64,000 bases of DNA from Corallium rubrum. Taxonomy: Eukaryota > Cnidaria > Anthozoa > Scleralcyonacea > Coralliidae. Both the position numbers and the translations under genes were made by a program. Where the stretch lies: assembly GCA_964035015.1 (NCBI GenBank), contig OZ035997.1:18507866-18571865 (forward strand), in the 5' to 3' direction. Within the stretch, counting starts at the first letter, position 1; each line of letters starts with the position of its first letter. The notes beneath the pieces were generated by a model, which was not told where the DNA came from, searched no databases, and saw only the letters and a list, made by a program, of their open reading frames with translations. Shown one piece after another: positions 1 through 15,655 of this stretch.

Positions 1-2248
1 CATGGGATACCATGGCTGTGCTATCCAGCTGGTGTTATCACCAAGGCTGTTGCCTTGTCCAGACGAAGTTTGAGTAGCACTCTGTTCAGTAGTATAATTG
101 GAGGATGTATGAATGATGTCCACTGACTCCAATTCAGTGTGAACGCATCTATTGCCATTGCTCCGGGATCCGGGCGACGTACTACATATAACGGTAGTCT
201 GGATGCAAAGAGATCTACTTTCGGCGTGTAATAGCGTTTCTAGATATTCATAAACAGCTGTCCGTCCAATGTCCATTCTATCCTGTCGTTCATTTGACGT
301 GATTGGACGTCCGCTTCTGTATTCTGGATTCCTGGCAGGTGTTGTGCCAACAGGGTTATCTTTTTGGACTGCATGACATAACTTCCATATGTCCAGGGCT
401 AATTGAGTAAGCTTGTTTGACTTGGTCCCCCCTCGTTTGTTGATGTACAGCCGTCGAGTTGTCCATTTGTAGTAGAATACGACTCCCTGTCAGTTGACAA
501 GAGGTCAGGTATGATTGAATGGCTAGGTAAGCCGCTTTTAGCTCCAAGAAGTTAATATGAGCCTGTTGCTCATCTTTGCTCCAATGTCCCCAGTCTTGGT
601 GCCTTGACACACTGCTCCCCAACCGAGACAGGATGCACCTGTCTGAATTGTGATGTTGTACATAGGTTCGACTATTGGAGTGCTGTTCTCTTCCATCAGC
701 TTTGGAGATGTCCACCACTCCAGATCGGCTAGGGCTTCCAAGGACAGGGTGGCCTACTTTTCCGGGCCAGGATTCCATACTTGTGGAGGGATTTGATATG
801 TAGTTGTTGCAATGCCCTGTAGTGTAAGGGTGCAGTTTCCACTCCTATCTTGGACACTTGGGTCATTCGACCTAACAGAGAGGACAGTTCCTGAAGAGTG
901 CACACTGTTTTCTTTTTCATTGACTGGGCTTCGCATTGCAGGTCCTGCAATTTTGTTAGTGGTACTGCCATTGTCATGTTCACTGAATTCAGAAGTGCAC
1001 CGAGAAAGACAAGAGATTGGAGTGGAATCGTTGAGCATTTGTCCTTCTTGATGATGAAACCCAGGTCGCTGAGCAGTTGACATACTTCCTTGAACAATCC
1101 ATAGTCAATCAAGATATGGCCTGGAAACTCAGCTGAAGTCTTTGGTCTATCTTTTTGTTCGCCTTTATGCGTTTTTGTGCACGGTGCACGGTCACTGAAC
1201 ATATTGTATTTTAGTATAATGAACGAATTGTCCAATAGCAACGATTCAGTTCAATCATTCAACCGTGCTATTTAAATATTAATAAACCTAAAACAAAGGA
1301 TGTGCACGGTGTAAGGTACGGTTCAACATAAAATCACAGCTCATTATAGGCGCTTTGAAGTTTGCCGAGTTTCCAGACCATATCTCGATTGACTATGAAC
1401 AATCGCATTAGCTCTTCTGGGTCCTGATGCACCAACAATAAGTCGTCGAGGTAAATGATCACACGCAGTCCTCGTTTCCTCAGCAATGCAATTACTGGTT
1501 TCAAGACTTTGGTGAAAGTCCATGGAGCTGAAGAGAGGCGTAGGCATTGGAATTCGTATGTTACATTGTAGAATATGAAGCGCAGATACTTCCTGTGCCC
1601 TTTCGTTACTGGAATTGAATAATAAACGTCCTTGAGGTTCAATTTCATCATATAATCGTTCTCCCGTACAGTAGACTGTAGTAACGTTAGGCCCTCCATT
1701 TTGAATTTGGTTGACTCCACAAAGGCATTCAGTGGCTTCAAGTTGAAGATTGGACGTGTTTTGTTCTTTTGTTGAACAACAAATACGGTTGAGATAAACT
1801 GATCTTTCGGATTGTCTGTAACTTTCTGTATTGCCTGTTTGGCAATACGTTCGTCGATGGCAGTCTGAATGAGACTGTGTTGCTCTTTTGTTCTCGCTTT
1901 GGTTATTCGTGGGTCGTTCGTAATTGTTTTCCAGTTTTTTTGAAAATGTACTAATCGTCCTGGTGTCATTGGTGTCTGGTGGGTTTGTTGAGTTTGATGT
2001 GGAAGGGCATAGTCAGCTCCTACCACCCTCATTGAAGCCTCGGTTGCTGATGCGATTGGGGTTTTTTTGTTTTGAGGAATCGTTTTGGTTCCACTTGTTT
2101 CCCCAAGTTCGCTTACGTACATTGGAGGCACTATGGGAGAGCTGTCCATGAAAGGGCTGCTTACTTGTGAAGGGCTTCTTGGATTGTGCTTTGGCAGCAA
2201 CAGGGGCAGCAACAAGTTTGCTATTCGTCTGCGAATGGTCATGTTCAC
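1..2248 (-). pseudogene. DIRS-like retroelement reverse transcriptase/RNase H, decayed
   Basis: Minus-strand frames together give a reverse transcriptase followed by RNase H, as in tyrosine-recombinase (DIRS/Ngaro) retroelements. The RT part (about 2000-1345) shows KLNLKDVYYSIPV (motif A) and YLDDLLLV (motif C). It resumes near 1120-830 with GFIIKKDKCS and LSSLLGR. RNase H follows (about 690-430) with GHWSKDEQQAHINFLELKAA and QMDNSTAVH. The first 45 bases of the window read, on the minus strand, as a W-x-x-Q-x-W-Y-P type motif that usually closes this RT/RH. The tyrosine recombinase would therefore lie left of position 1. It is not functional: there are several frame changes, motif A has Asn where the catalytic Asp is usual, the RNase H start reads TGAS instead of TDAS, and a roughly 235-bp segment interrupts the RT near 1132-1365. 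Confidence 0.75.
1106..1392. repeat. Insertion in RT flanked by an inverted copy of the RT coding sequence
   Basis: A 27-base stretch at 1106-1132 is the near-perfect reverse complement of 1366-1392, which is itself part of the RT frame. Between them lies non-coding AT-rich sequence that contains two diverged direct repeats beginning GTGCACGGTG (near 1177 and 1305). This segment separates the RT motif-C region from its C-terminal part. Confidence 0.6.
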
Positions 2249-3081
2249 TTTGAACAGTTTTGTGGAAGCTATCAGGGAACAAGTGCTTGTCGGCTGGGAG
2301 GTCAGATTTCAGGGTAGGTTTACCCAGATCTGTTAAATACTCTGAAAAGCGACGTTGGTGCCACGAATTTAAGCGAAATACTGCGTTGCCCAAAAGAGCT
2401 AGGGCATCTTCCAACATCTTTATGTCGTCTGGTTCAGGTCCAGCAACATTTTCATCCCCTTCTATGGGCATTTCGAGTGCTTCCAGAGCCGCCACAATAG
2501 GTCGGACTGCTGTGAGTAGGGGAGCTTGCTTTTCAGCCAAGCCTTCATCGGAAGCAAATAATCCTTTGGTTTTTAAATAAACATACTTCTTTTTTATATC
2601 ATCTTTCATGCCAGTTTCCATGGTAGGTGACACCAGCACGTTTCCGGTGCCTTTTATTGATGGATATTTATCCAATAACTCATGTGTCCATACTTTCTTG
2701 GACAAGGGTTTTGTAAAGGTTGATGTTAGAAACTCTAACAATTCATCTGATACAGTAGTCTCGTTCTGGTTCATTGTAAAACCGACTACTTCGATCATTT
2801 GTGGCCTCGTTGGAGCTCTCATTACTCTTGGGCCTCTTTGCTGGTGTCTCCCCCGAGACTCCATCGTCTTGGTCGTCCTTCGAGGACTTGACCATACCCT
2901 TTGTAAGTCCTGATCTTTGCAAGGACTCGTCGAGCAATTGAGGAAGAAACTTTTGAATCGACTCGGCCACTTGAGTGTTTACTAGCGAACAAATTTGGTT
3001 CGAAGTGAGAGAGCTATTGTCCGAGCGGGCACTCTGGACAATATTGTCGTTCTCTTGCAAGGCGGGCACCTGCAGAGACAT
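2013..3081 (-). pseudogene. Gag-like ORF of the DIRS-like element, frameshifted
   Basis: Two overlapping minus-strand frames (3081-2743 and 2864-2013) lie directly upstream of the RT region. The first is acidic/polar and holds a basic patch (AKRPKS). The second contains a helical region around PDDIKMLEDALALLGNA, then a Gln/Asn/Ser-rich basic tail, as seen in the first ORF of DIRS-like elements in invertebrates. The overlap in different frames suggests a frameshift near 2750-2860 that split one Gag-like protein. No zinc knuckle is visible. The assignment rests on position and composition more than on motifs, so an unrelated structural ORF is possible. Confidence 0.5.
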
Positions 3082-3220
3082 TACACGAAGAAATGAGCAA
3101 CGTGTTTTTCAACGTCACAACTTGTCTTGTTCGGTACAGAGAAATTTTGCTAAAAAATCACACGATATTGGGAAAATATTGCCACAGATACAACAATAGT
3201 ATAATTACTCACCTTTTCAC

Positions 3221-3312
3221 GTTGGTTGGTTGGTTGGTTGGTTGGTTGGTTGGTTGGTTGGTTGGTTGGTTGGTTGGTTGGTTGGTTGGTTGGTTGGTTG
3301 GTTGGTTGGTTG
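3221..3312. repeat. (GGTT)n microsatellite
   Basis: An uninterrupted tetranucleotide run of about 23 units lies just upstream of the DIRS-like Gag frame. Predicted peptides of the repeating GWLV type are translation artefacts. Confidence 0.97.
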
Positions 3313-3844
3313 CACTGAACTTGTTGGTTGGTTATCTAATTAACCGCAATTAGACAACTCGCCCTCGTTTTCTATATGAGCGAATAGTCAACGAAGCGAA
3401 TTTCTTAACAGCCAACAACAAACGTTCAACAGTCATTTCGGACATTTCCTTGGTCCTGTACAGTAAGTGATGGAAAAGTAAAGTTTTCTTGCATAATTTA
3501 GCTTGGGTTTTCATGTACAATATTGAAACAATATATACATCCACTCATTTGATATGTAAAAATGACAAAAAGTTGAAAAAAACTTTCAATTTAGCGTGTA
3601 GTTTACATCACGAAATCTTGTCAATAGCAAGAGCGTAATTTTGAAATGTGTTTTGTTTGTACTGTAGTTATTTCGTTTTTGTGTTTTTTTTTTTAATTTA
3701 TACAATATTTTGTTTACGACGATTGCCCCACAAGCTATATATAGCCTATCGAGGGAGCTATCGCCAGTTTACAATTTCTTAGCAATTTTATAACGAGAAC
3801 AAGCGAACAAGATGACGACAAGGCGCAAAGATGGACCAATGCAA
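3313..3844. other. Unassigned AT-rich spacer
   Basis: I see no gene or clear repeat. Short frames lack recognisable motifs. There is a T-rich stretch near 3650-3700. Confidence 0.4.
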
Positions 3845-4270
3845 TTAATTAGTAAAACGATGCGAATCAATTATAAAATTTTGGACACTTAATACAAACT
3901 GCGTATTAACGTGGAAAGAAACTGCATCAAATGGCAAACCATTTAGGAGCCAAAAAAGATGAGTCCGTTTCGAAGCATTAGACCATCTTGCACCAATTAA
4001 ATGAGCAGCAGAGGCAAGCAAGTCTACACGAGGAGCAGCATATCGGTCACATTCAAAAAAGAAATGAGCGGCAGTTTCCTTCGGAATACCACATGCACAA
4101 GAAGAGGAAGATACACAATTCTTTAAATACAAATCATTATTTAAAGTGCTATTTGCTAATCTTAAACGTGTATGAAGGATAGCTGCAATACGATCACCAA
4201 TATAATATAAAGAATTAGGAAGTAATATTTCATAAACGAGTGCGAGTGTTTTACCAGGGTTTCCAAACAC
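3845..4270 (-). pseudogene. LINE C-terminal fragment with Cys/His motif
   Basis: The 141-codon minus-strand frame contains HTRLRLANSTLNNDLYL followed by CACGIPKETAAHFFFECDRY. This is the C-terminal segment after the RT domain of CR1/Jockey-type LINEs, where a C-x-C-x(6-8)-H-x(4)-C cluster follows the RLR motif. The RT core that should lie upstream (to the right) is missing, so this is a deleted copy. It probably belongs with the linker and endonuclease pieces at 4920-6342, which are on the same strand and in the correct order. Confidence 0.75.
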
Positions 4271-4729
4271 GCGAGAACAATTGAATTCACGAGGCTGTTC
4301 ACCAAGCGATTTTTATAATTGTTCTCGAGAGTTTGTAAAACACGAAAGGCAATGAAAACACGAGGCCGGCACGGCCGAGTGGTTTTTGTTGTCTTGAGTG
4401 TTTTGATCTGAACGTATATCGAACGTTTTATGTTGTTGTTTCCTTTTTAATGCCAAGCTAAGCAGATTATGTATAAGCGAACTTTTCTTCAATAAATACG
4501 CTATAAACCATAAAAGTTAACACGCTTTTTATTGTTTAAAGCGTTTATTATCTAATTTCCTAATTATTAATTCAATTTTTCGTTTATTACCGGGGTTTCG
4601 CAACTCACGCACGTGACGAAATACGTGTTTTTGATTGGCTAATTAGCTCATGAATTATTCATGAGTTTGAGAAGTTCATTTACAACAATAAATGATAATG
4701 AATGATGAGTACTGGGCAAGAACGGAATA
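4271..4729. other. Spacer where the LINE RT core should be
   Basis: AT-rich with no RT motif. The segment at about 4580-4686 is an imperfect inverse of 5284-5345 (both contain AATAATTCATGAG), suggesting that a short inverted-repeat element contributed to the loss of the LINE centre. Confidence 0.35.
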
Positions 4730-4892
4730 GATCGTTTTCACCTGACGTCACGGCGGCCATATTGGTGTACCGAAACAATGAAATGGCGGCCATATTGGTG
4801 TACATATTAGTGTACAGCGCTATTCTTATTCAAATATTTCGTATTGTTTTACCACCCCCATGGGTCCACCGATCACGTGAGTGAAAACGATC
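4730..4892. mobile_element. MITE, 163 bp, GATCGTTTTCAC termini
   Basis: Inverted termini GATCGTTTTCAC (4730) and GTGAAAACGATC (ending 4892) enclose a non-coding core with two GGCGGCCATATTGGTGTAC copies. A diverged relative lies at about 34542-34715, with the same order of TGACGTCAC, GGCGGCCAT and TTCGTATTGTTTTAC blocks. No open frame is present. I could not fix a target duplication. Confidence 0.7.
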
Positions 4893-4919
4893 CATAGGAG
4901 CATCGGCCGCAGATGGCAG

Positions 4920-5292
4920 TACAGTCTGACTTACAAAGGAATCGTTAAAGACTTGGACCTTTTGCCAGAAACAACATTACCGTTATCAAGTAAGTCAGGT
5001 ATAGATGAACAACACTTCTTTCCAAGTAAAGATTTCGAGATACCCCACCACTTTTTAGCTGATGCCAGCGGATTTGCTAATAGAGTATTCAATTTGTCAT
5101 CATACTCTTTCTTAGCCTCCTTAATTAGTTTAACAACAACTTCCTTTGAAGACGGTAGCGTTCCCAATATGAAGAACTCTTAACACTGCTAAAGCGAGTA
5201 AGAAAACGATCTCGTTACGGATAGCCCGACGAATCGAGCTATTCATCCACGGCTTGTCTTTAGGTCGAATAGTGACTTCCCTGCTAGGGATG
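4920..5292 (-). pseudogene. LINE linker between endonuclease and RT
   Basis: The minus-strand frames contain RPKDKPWMNSSIRRAI, then KEYDDKLNTLLANPLASAKKWW and a Trp-rich ISKSLLG segment. This is the conserved stretch between the endonuclease and RT domains of CR1/Jockey-type LINEs. It is interrupted by stops and by the MITE at 4730-4892. Confidence 0.65.
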
Positions 5293-5497
5293 TAAACTTC
5301 TCAAATCATTAATAATTCATGAGATAATCAATCAATCAGAAGCGCTGAATTGCACCACGTGAAGGGACTTGAAATACCAGGGAAGTACTGGGCAGAGGAC
5401 TTGAAATATTACTTGACACAATCGGTTATTCATCCATACACTAATTACTAATGCACTAATTCATTTTGGGAATACACTAAGTGATTTTGAGAAGTCA

Positions 5498-5560
5498 TGT
5501 AAAGGCCTCCAATTCGGACTAGACTGGGTTTTCAAGTACTCCGAATTGGAGGCCTTTACA
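5498..5560. repeat. Perfect 21-bp hairpin
   Basis: Arms 5498-5518 and 5540-5560 (beginning TGTAAAGGCCTCC) are perfect reverse complements separated by 21 bp. It lies between the LINE linker and the endonuclease fragment and is probably the core of a small foldback repeat. Confidence 0.8.
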
Positions 5561-5646
5561 TATTACATCAAGAACTGATTCAAATAAAGTTACCCATTTT
5601 TCATACACCAAATCAATTGTATCGGAGGAATTAGAAAATACCTCAT

Positions 5647-6342
5647 TCAATTAGCATTTTTTAAAGCCGTATTAAGACCATTAACATTAACATTTTTGAA
5701 GTTACGTATCGTTCTCTTAAACGCCTTTGGTTTTTTTGAGCTGATATTCAATTTGGCATAGACAATATTGTGATCACAATTAGAAGGAGGACTTAAGGTG
5801 CCAGTTGAAATAAAATAGCCAGGAGAATCAGTGATTACAAGGTCAAGAATAGATTCACCAGTCAAGGTTATACGAGTTGCTTCATCCATTAACTGAGTCA
5901 AATTATTACTTTCTAAAAAGTTGTAAAGCTTAACACCGACATCAGTATTTGGTAACGAGGTATCAGCGAAATTGTAGTGAGCATTGAAATCGCCTAAAAT
6001 TAGTACAGAAGTAAAATTATTTGATAAATTAATCAAGTCAAGACTAGCTTGGAATGAATTGAAAACCGCTTCTAATTGGCCTGCAGATTGATTAGGAGGC
6101 CTATAACAAACACCGCAAAGTATTTTAGATTGATCAACAAATATTTCCGCCCATAACATCCCTATTGAAGACGACTCCAAGTCAAATCGTCTGGCAAACG
6201 ACAAATGATCAGCAACATACAAAGCAACTCCTCCACCGCGAGATATAATTCGATCCTTTCTCAGGGGAATACTATAACCCGGAATTAAAATAGACTCGTT
6301 TGAAATATTTGAATTTAACCAAGTCTCCGAAAAAGTAAACAA
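5647..6342 (-). pseudogene. LINE apurinic-like endonuclease domain
   Basis: A 231-codon minus-strand frame matches the exonuclease-endonuclease-phosphatase fold of LINEs. SETWLN lies near the start, RGGGVALYV follows, then CGVCYRPPN, the metal-binding LGDFNAH, DLVITDSPG and a terminal CDHNIVYAKL (normally SDH-N). The catalytic Asp/Asn and His positions are kept. It lacks the N-terminal strand and any ORF1, and the RT core downstream is deleted. CR1/Jockey-like is the likely clade. Confidence 0.85.
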
Positions 6343-6851
6343 ATCAAATTTATGAAAACAAGCAATAGCTGAAATTTCGTGTTATTTAAACGAACACAGA
6401 TAAACAATTTAACGATCTTACCAGTAATAATTTCCATTCTAACCATTTTATAGTCGTTTGTGTTTTCTGTAGAACTTATTGCTTCGCGTAAATGTTCAAT
6501 TTCTTCTGTCGTTTGACCACTTATTGTAGTTCCGGTGTCACAGCGGATTTGGACCCCTCAGTAGATTTGGAGCCCCCGGTCGCTTCGCGGTCACGTCCCC
6601 TTCAGCTGTCTGACAATAGTAAACAACCTGCTTCTTTAAATTCCCATGGGTGGGGCATTCGCATCAATTTCAAGACCCCTCTATGGGGATTTTGTACAGC
6701 AATGCCGACCCCATGGTGGGGCATTTGCAATACTCTAACGCAAAAATGTCAAATGCCCGTCATATGCCGGGGGGGGGGGGATGGTTACGCTTGGAATTGA
6801 TTGAGACATAAACACTCTTTACGATAATTTTTTTGTTTGTTTTTTCTTTAG
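6343..6851. repeat. Spacer with GC-rich TGGGGCATTTG repeat
   Basis: The segment at about 6640-6800 has alternating GTGGGGCATT, CAAATGCCCG and a G-run and is followed by TACGCTTGGA. Related copies lie at about 14430-14490, 34755-34850 (inverted) and 37265-37460, so this is a dispersed non-coding repeat. The rest of the spacer holds nothing recognisable. Confidence 0.5.
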
Positions 6852-11566
<4,715 letters not shown>

Positions 11567-11947
11567 AGTATACACTATATGAACGAAATTAATTTGACTA
11601 AATTTTGGCTTGATATATAGTTATAACAAACCCGTATAACAAACACAGTTACAACAAACTTTTGGGTATATAACAAACCATTTTTTTTGTCAACTGATGT
11701 GTATATAGACCAGTTGACACATTTCGACGATTTACTGGCTGGCTGGCGATGTTTGGTTTGGTACGTGAAAGCACAGTGCCCCAAGCTCACTACTACTCAA
11801 ACCAGTAGAGTGAGACATAGACGATTTTTTCATGGCTTCCGAAGCGACAGTTTCGTTAACCGAAGATCTGCAATTTCAAAGCAATCACGTGGTGTATATA
11901 TAGTTCTTATGTACCGCGTGGTAGCTTGTTACGTATACTTAACAATT

Positions 11948-12118
11948 GCATGTTCTAAGGATTTTGGTTGAAGGAAAATTCGAGTGTAGAATATATATAC
12001 ATTTAAGACCAAACCGGGACCAGTTGCGAAAAATGCAACTACACAGGCCTTCCGGCAGGAATTGAACCCACGACCTTGCGATTCTAGTGCAATGCTCTGA
12101 CCACTGAGCCACGGAGGG
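11948..12118 (-). repeat. tRNA-derived SINE-like unit
   Basis: On the minus strand 12118-12049 reads as a tRNA-like head with TGGCTCAGTGGTCAGAGC (box A) and GGTTCAATTCC (box B). The acceptor stem is imperfect, so it is not a working tRNA gene. The head is followed by a body with ACTGGTCCCGGTTTGGTCTT ending near 11948. The body recurs twice at 12228-12430. Confidence 0.7.
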
Positions 12119-12196
12119 CGTTGCCGAGAGCTCGATCGCGAGTTCTGTATATATAATAAGATGTAATGCCAGGAGAGAATTTGGTATATTATAAGT

Positions 12197-12446
12197 AATA
12201 TTGGGCATTTCACTCGATTACATAGCATGTTCTAAGGATTTGGGGTGAAGGAAAATTCGAGTGTAGAATATATATACATTTTAAGACCAAACCGGGACCA
12301 GTTGCGAAAAATGCAACTACACAGGCCTTCCTTTTTCGCAGCTGGTCCCGGTTTGGTCTTAAAATGTATATATATTCTACACTCGAATTTTCCTTCACCC
12401 AAAATCCTTAGAACATGCTATGTAATCGAGTGAAATGCCCAGTATT
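12197..12446. repeat. About 250-bp near-perfect palindrome
   Basis: Arms 12197-12309 and 12328-12446 are reverse complements with only a few differences around a loop of about 18 bp. Each arm carries the SINE body also seen at 11948-12050 (GGAAAATTCGAGTGTAGAAT). The symmetric ORFs in both strands (same 62-residue peptide) are a by-product. Confidence 0.9.
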
Positions 12447-12580
12447 ACTTAACAATTGGATGTTTATAACATGGTACATGTGAATACACCACGTGATTGC
12501 TTTGAAATTGATCTGATGTTAACGAAACTGTCTCTTCGGAAGCGATGAAAAAATCGTTGATGTCTCGCTCTACTGGTTTG

Positions 12581-12801
12581 TATAGTATATTAGTATTTCT
12601 ATACAACGGCATTTAATATAACACTGTTAATTTTAAAACATTCAAATCCGTAATTTTAAAGGTAATATTGAAGGCAAAATTTGAATAAAATGCATGGTTT
12701 GTTGCTTAACCCTCTTCAAAGGACTGCTATTAACGATTGATTAGCTTTGAACTCATGCACTGCTCTTCTGAACACTAGTGTAATTAGATAACGTCGGAAA
12801 C
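12581..12801. other. Spacer
   Basis: AT-rich and unassigned. Confidence 0.3.
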
Positions 12802-13125
12802 TAAGGCGTCGTTCAGACTGAGTGCCCGTGCCCAGTGCCCGGGAATGGGCACTAAATGCACTGGTGTTCAGACACGTTCCCAAACCCTGGATGATTTTGG
12901 TACTTCGATGTGTTTCCACTGTTTGTTTCTATTAAGAATATATGTTGGCTCAGTTTATGTATGTTGTTTTGATTAAAAGTGTTGGGCACAGTAAAATCCT
13001 GTTCAGATTGGTGCCCGGGTACTACCCCTCGAGGTGGTGCCCGGGCACGAGAGGTAGTACCCGGGCACCGTGCCTGGCTTTTCGCTCAGTGCCTGGGCAC
13101 GGGCACTCAGTCTGAACGCCGCCTA
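12802..13125. mobile_element. MITE, 324 bp, GC-rich TGCCCGGGCAC core
   Basis: The inverted ends TCGTTCAGACTGAGTGCCCG (12809) and its inverse (ending about 13117, with GGCGGCGTTC outside) bound a region filled with TGCCCGGGCAC palindromes. The surrounding DNA is far more AT-rich. A TA may be the duplicated target. Confidence 0.7.
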
Positions 13126-14335
13126 AAAAGGCACTCAATTCGCACCAATGCATCCAATCCCTTTAAAATGTAAGAAGGCGAATACTTTTGGGGGGTAATT
13201 TTGATAGAATTAATCTCTTATTAATCTCGAAATAGGCTTGAAGAACATTTGCATGCATGCACCAACGGCTCAAAATTTCTTAGCGACCTTATGACTCAAA
13301 TTGTTTGGACATCCTGTGACAAAATCTTACCTTAACCATGGATTGTAAAAGAACTGGATAGGAAACTAATAGTCATGTGGTGTTGAGCCTTTTGATTGAT
13401 TAAATCGCATTCACTGATCAGATTGCAAAATGGCTTAGTTGAAAATTGTGATGTCACGAATAGCGTGAGTATATGCTTGTTTTACTGAGGTTTTTAAGTG
13501 AAGTTTTTGAGTGAACTTTTTTTCAAATTTTTCATATTCCGCTCATTCAGATGACTATGTTGACGTTTCAAATGATTTTATTGCTTTACAAACCTGCCTA
13601 AGCCACAATCGAGTGTTCGAGGTAAACATTGTTGATCTTTGTTTCTGTGTTGTTTCAGAGAAACTGGCGTCGCAAAATAGTACTTCGTTTTGCTTGGAAT
13701 TTGCGATACACATTTTAACTAGTAAACCTTGATATTTTCTTTTAAAATGCGTAATTATAGATGGGCATTCTATTGTATTGTGGTTATAGTAAGTTGTCAT
13801 GCTGGCACCTGTGCTCCCCCGCAGAAAAAAGAGGGACAGAGGGTATCCGTCAGATATGCCCAACATTGAACTCTAAATAAACTGGGACGCTAACTCCATA
13901 AGACAGGCCCTATGATTGGGTGAAGTCAAACTTCCGGCCGCTGGGGGTAGCCATTGCACGTCTGACGTCAACAGAACCTATAAGGGGCACGATGAAAAAC
14001 TGAAAACTCGCTGCAAAAAACAACCTTTTTTAGACCTATAGTTTTTTATAGATGATGACGAAGAAGCTAGTACGTATTGGGCTTATCTGCCTTGTACCTG
14101 AACAATTTCTACCCACGAAAATGGATTGAACGACGAAATATCTACCGAACAAAAGGAAAATTCGAGTCCGAAACTCGTACGGAAATGCAGGTTTTTCTTA
14201 TTTTTCTTTGTTATCTCAAACGTTTGAAGGTTGCCATGCCAAGAACTAGTAATAAGATAATGCTAAGTTATTGCTTTAACTCAAGTTTCAGTTGTGAAAA
14301 TGTTAAATCTGACATTTTTCGAGACGAATTCACGA
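13126..14335. other. Unassigned region
   Basis: There are several short frames, none with a recognisable domain or convincing splice context. The segment 13920-13990 is locally GC-richer. No repeats are evident by eye. Confidence 0.3.
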
Positions 14336-14490
14336 ATGCGCGAACGTTTTGCAGCGGTGTTGAGTGGGGCAGTTTTGGGGCGCCTTCTATATTTCCCGTT
14401 GTCAAATAGGAAATAGAAGGCCTAGGTGTAGGCTGCCCCACGGGCATTTGACGGGCATTCGATGATCCCCTCGGGGTGGGGAATTTGTTG
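14336..14490. repeat. MITE end plus TGGGGCATTTG-type repeat fragment
   Basis: Bases 14336-14366 (GCGCGAACGTTTTGCAGCGG) match the right end of the hAT-like MITE at 32454-32789 and 60288-60626. They are followed by a CCCCACGGGCATTTG segment related to 6640-6800. Confidence 0.5.
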
Positions 14491-15338
14491 AAGTGCCTAA
14501 ATAATATATACTTGCCTGTTATTTTCTTGAAAAGTAACCTGGCAAAAGTAAGTACAGTAGAACCGGAGTTTTACGACCACCTCTGTTGCCAGGTAAAAGT
14601 GGTCGTAAATGACAGGAGGTCGTAGTGATATGACGTCATAGCAGCCATTTTGGCAGCGACGCAGCGCTTCTTTATATAAACATTGTTTCAAGGTTAGGAA
14701 AATGACGATTTATAAGGATTTACAAGGGAAATGGAAAAACAAGAACATTTCAAAGAAGTGCTGTCTTGATTTAATAATGTTAGTATCGTTATTAAAAGAA
14801 AAGAAATTTGACATTTGTGCGTTTAATATCATGGCCTTTATAGAGCGATGTTCTCCATATCAAAATGGTGTCGTACTATCGTTCACTTCAGTATTTGCGC
14901 TGTGTTTTTATTACGTTTGATTCAATTTTTACGCTGGTTTGGTCTTGTTAAAAGCTCTTGCCTTTATTTACGATCTTCCATGCAGTAGTATTTTTTAGAT
15001 GTGAACACTGAGTTTTGTCACTTTCGTTTCCGAGTTAAAAAGCTGTTGTAAAATATACAAACTTGTCGCGGTAACGTCAACGATCGTCAAGATCAACTTG
15101 TCTAAAGTTAACAAATATTACTCATGGTTTCGAGTTGTTCAGTCATTGTATTAACTCTCAAACATCAACTAAAATGGCAGTATGACTAAAGAAAATCAAA
15201 ATTATTGAACTTGCTTGAACTGGATTCCTGGCTTGGAAATAACACTAAATTACTTTCGTTTGAATTTACACGAAGTATTTCCGGGGGCGAGTGGAAGCTA
15301 GGAGAAAAAGCTAGGGGTTAACATTATTCTACGGAGCG
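14491..15338. other. Unassigned region
   Basis: The short frame at 14702-14920 has no motif I know. A small ACGACC/GGTCGT inverted patch lies near 14575-14630. Confidence 0.3.
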
Positions 15339-15347
15339 CAACTGCCT

Positions 15348-15646
15348 ACCCTGCGAGCAGAGCCTTCTTTTCCTTATTTCTTTACTGTAAGAGAGAAGAA
15401 AAGAAGACTGCTGTACTCGTGACTGGTTGCCATTGCGCATGCTTGTCAGTTGCTTGGTTACAATCTCGAACCCAGTCCAAATCAGAGCAGAAAACAAAAC
15501 AACAACCGGTTAAACGGGTCTTAAACGGGTTACTTCGTCCTTTATCTTGGACGAAGCCAAACACGTACAAATACAGCAAAGCCTTCTTTTCTTGCTCTCT
15601 CAGCGAAGAAATAAGGAAAAGAAGCTAAGGCTCCACTCGCAGGGTA
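15348..15646. mobile_element. MULE-like MITE, TACCCTGCGAG termini
   Basis: Inverted ends of about 40 bp (TACCCTGCGAG..AGAGCCTTCTTTTCCTTATTTC) are flanked by similar 9-mers (GCAACTGCC and ATAACTGCC, 7 of 9), consistent with a Mutator-type 9-bp duplication. The interior holds GACTGGTTGCCATTGCGCAT and TCGAACCCAGTCCAAATCAG. A truncated second copy is at 37837-38034. Confidence 0.75.
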
Positions 15647-15655
15647 ATAACTGCC

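Larger units (their letters stand above)
11798..12580. mobile_element. Foldback element with about 150-bp outer inverted arms
   Basis: The left arm (about 11798-11946: CAAACCAGTAGAGTGAGACA, then ATTTTTTCATGGCTTCCGAA, GCAATCACGTGGTGTAT) is the diverged reverse complement of the right arm (about 12447-12580). Between the arms lie three copies of a SINE-like tail, two of which form a near-perfect palindrome. No transposase is present. Confidence 0.75.

Noticed and set aside
12049-12118. Functional tRNA gene
   Set aside because: Promoter boxes are present but the acceptor stem has mismatches and it is fused to a SINE body.
12210-12433. Identical 62-residue frames on opposite strands
   Set aside because: A consequence of the palindrome, not a conserved gene.
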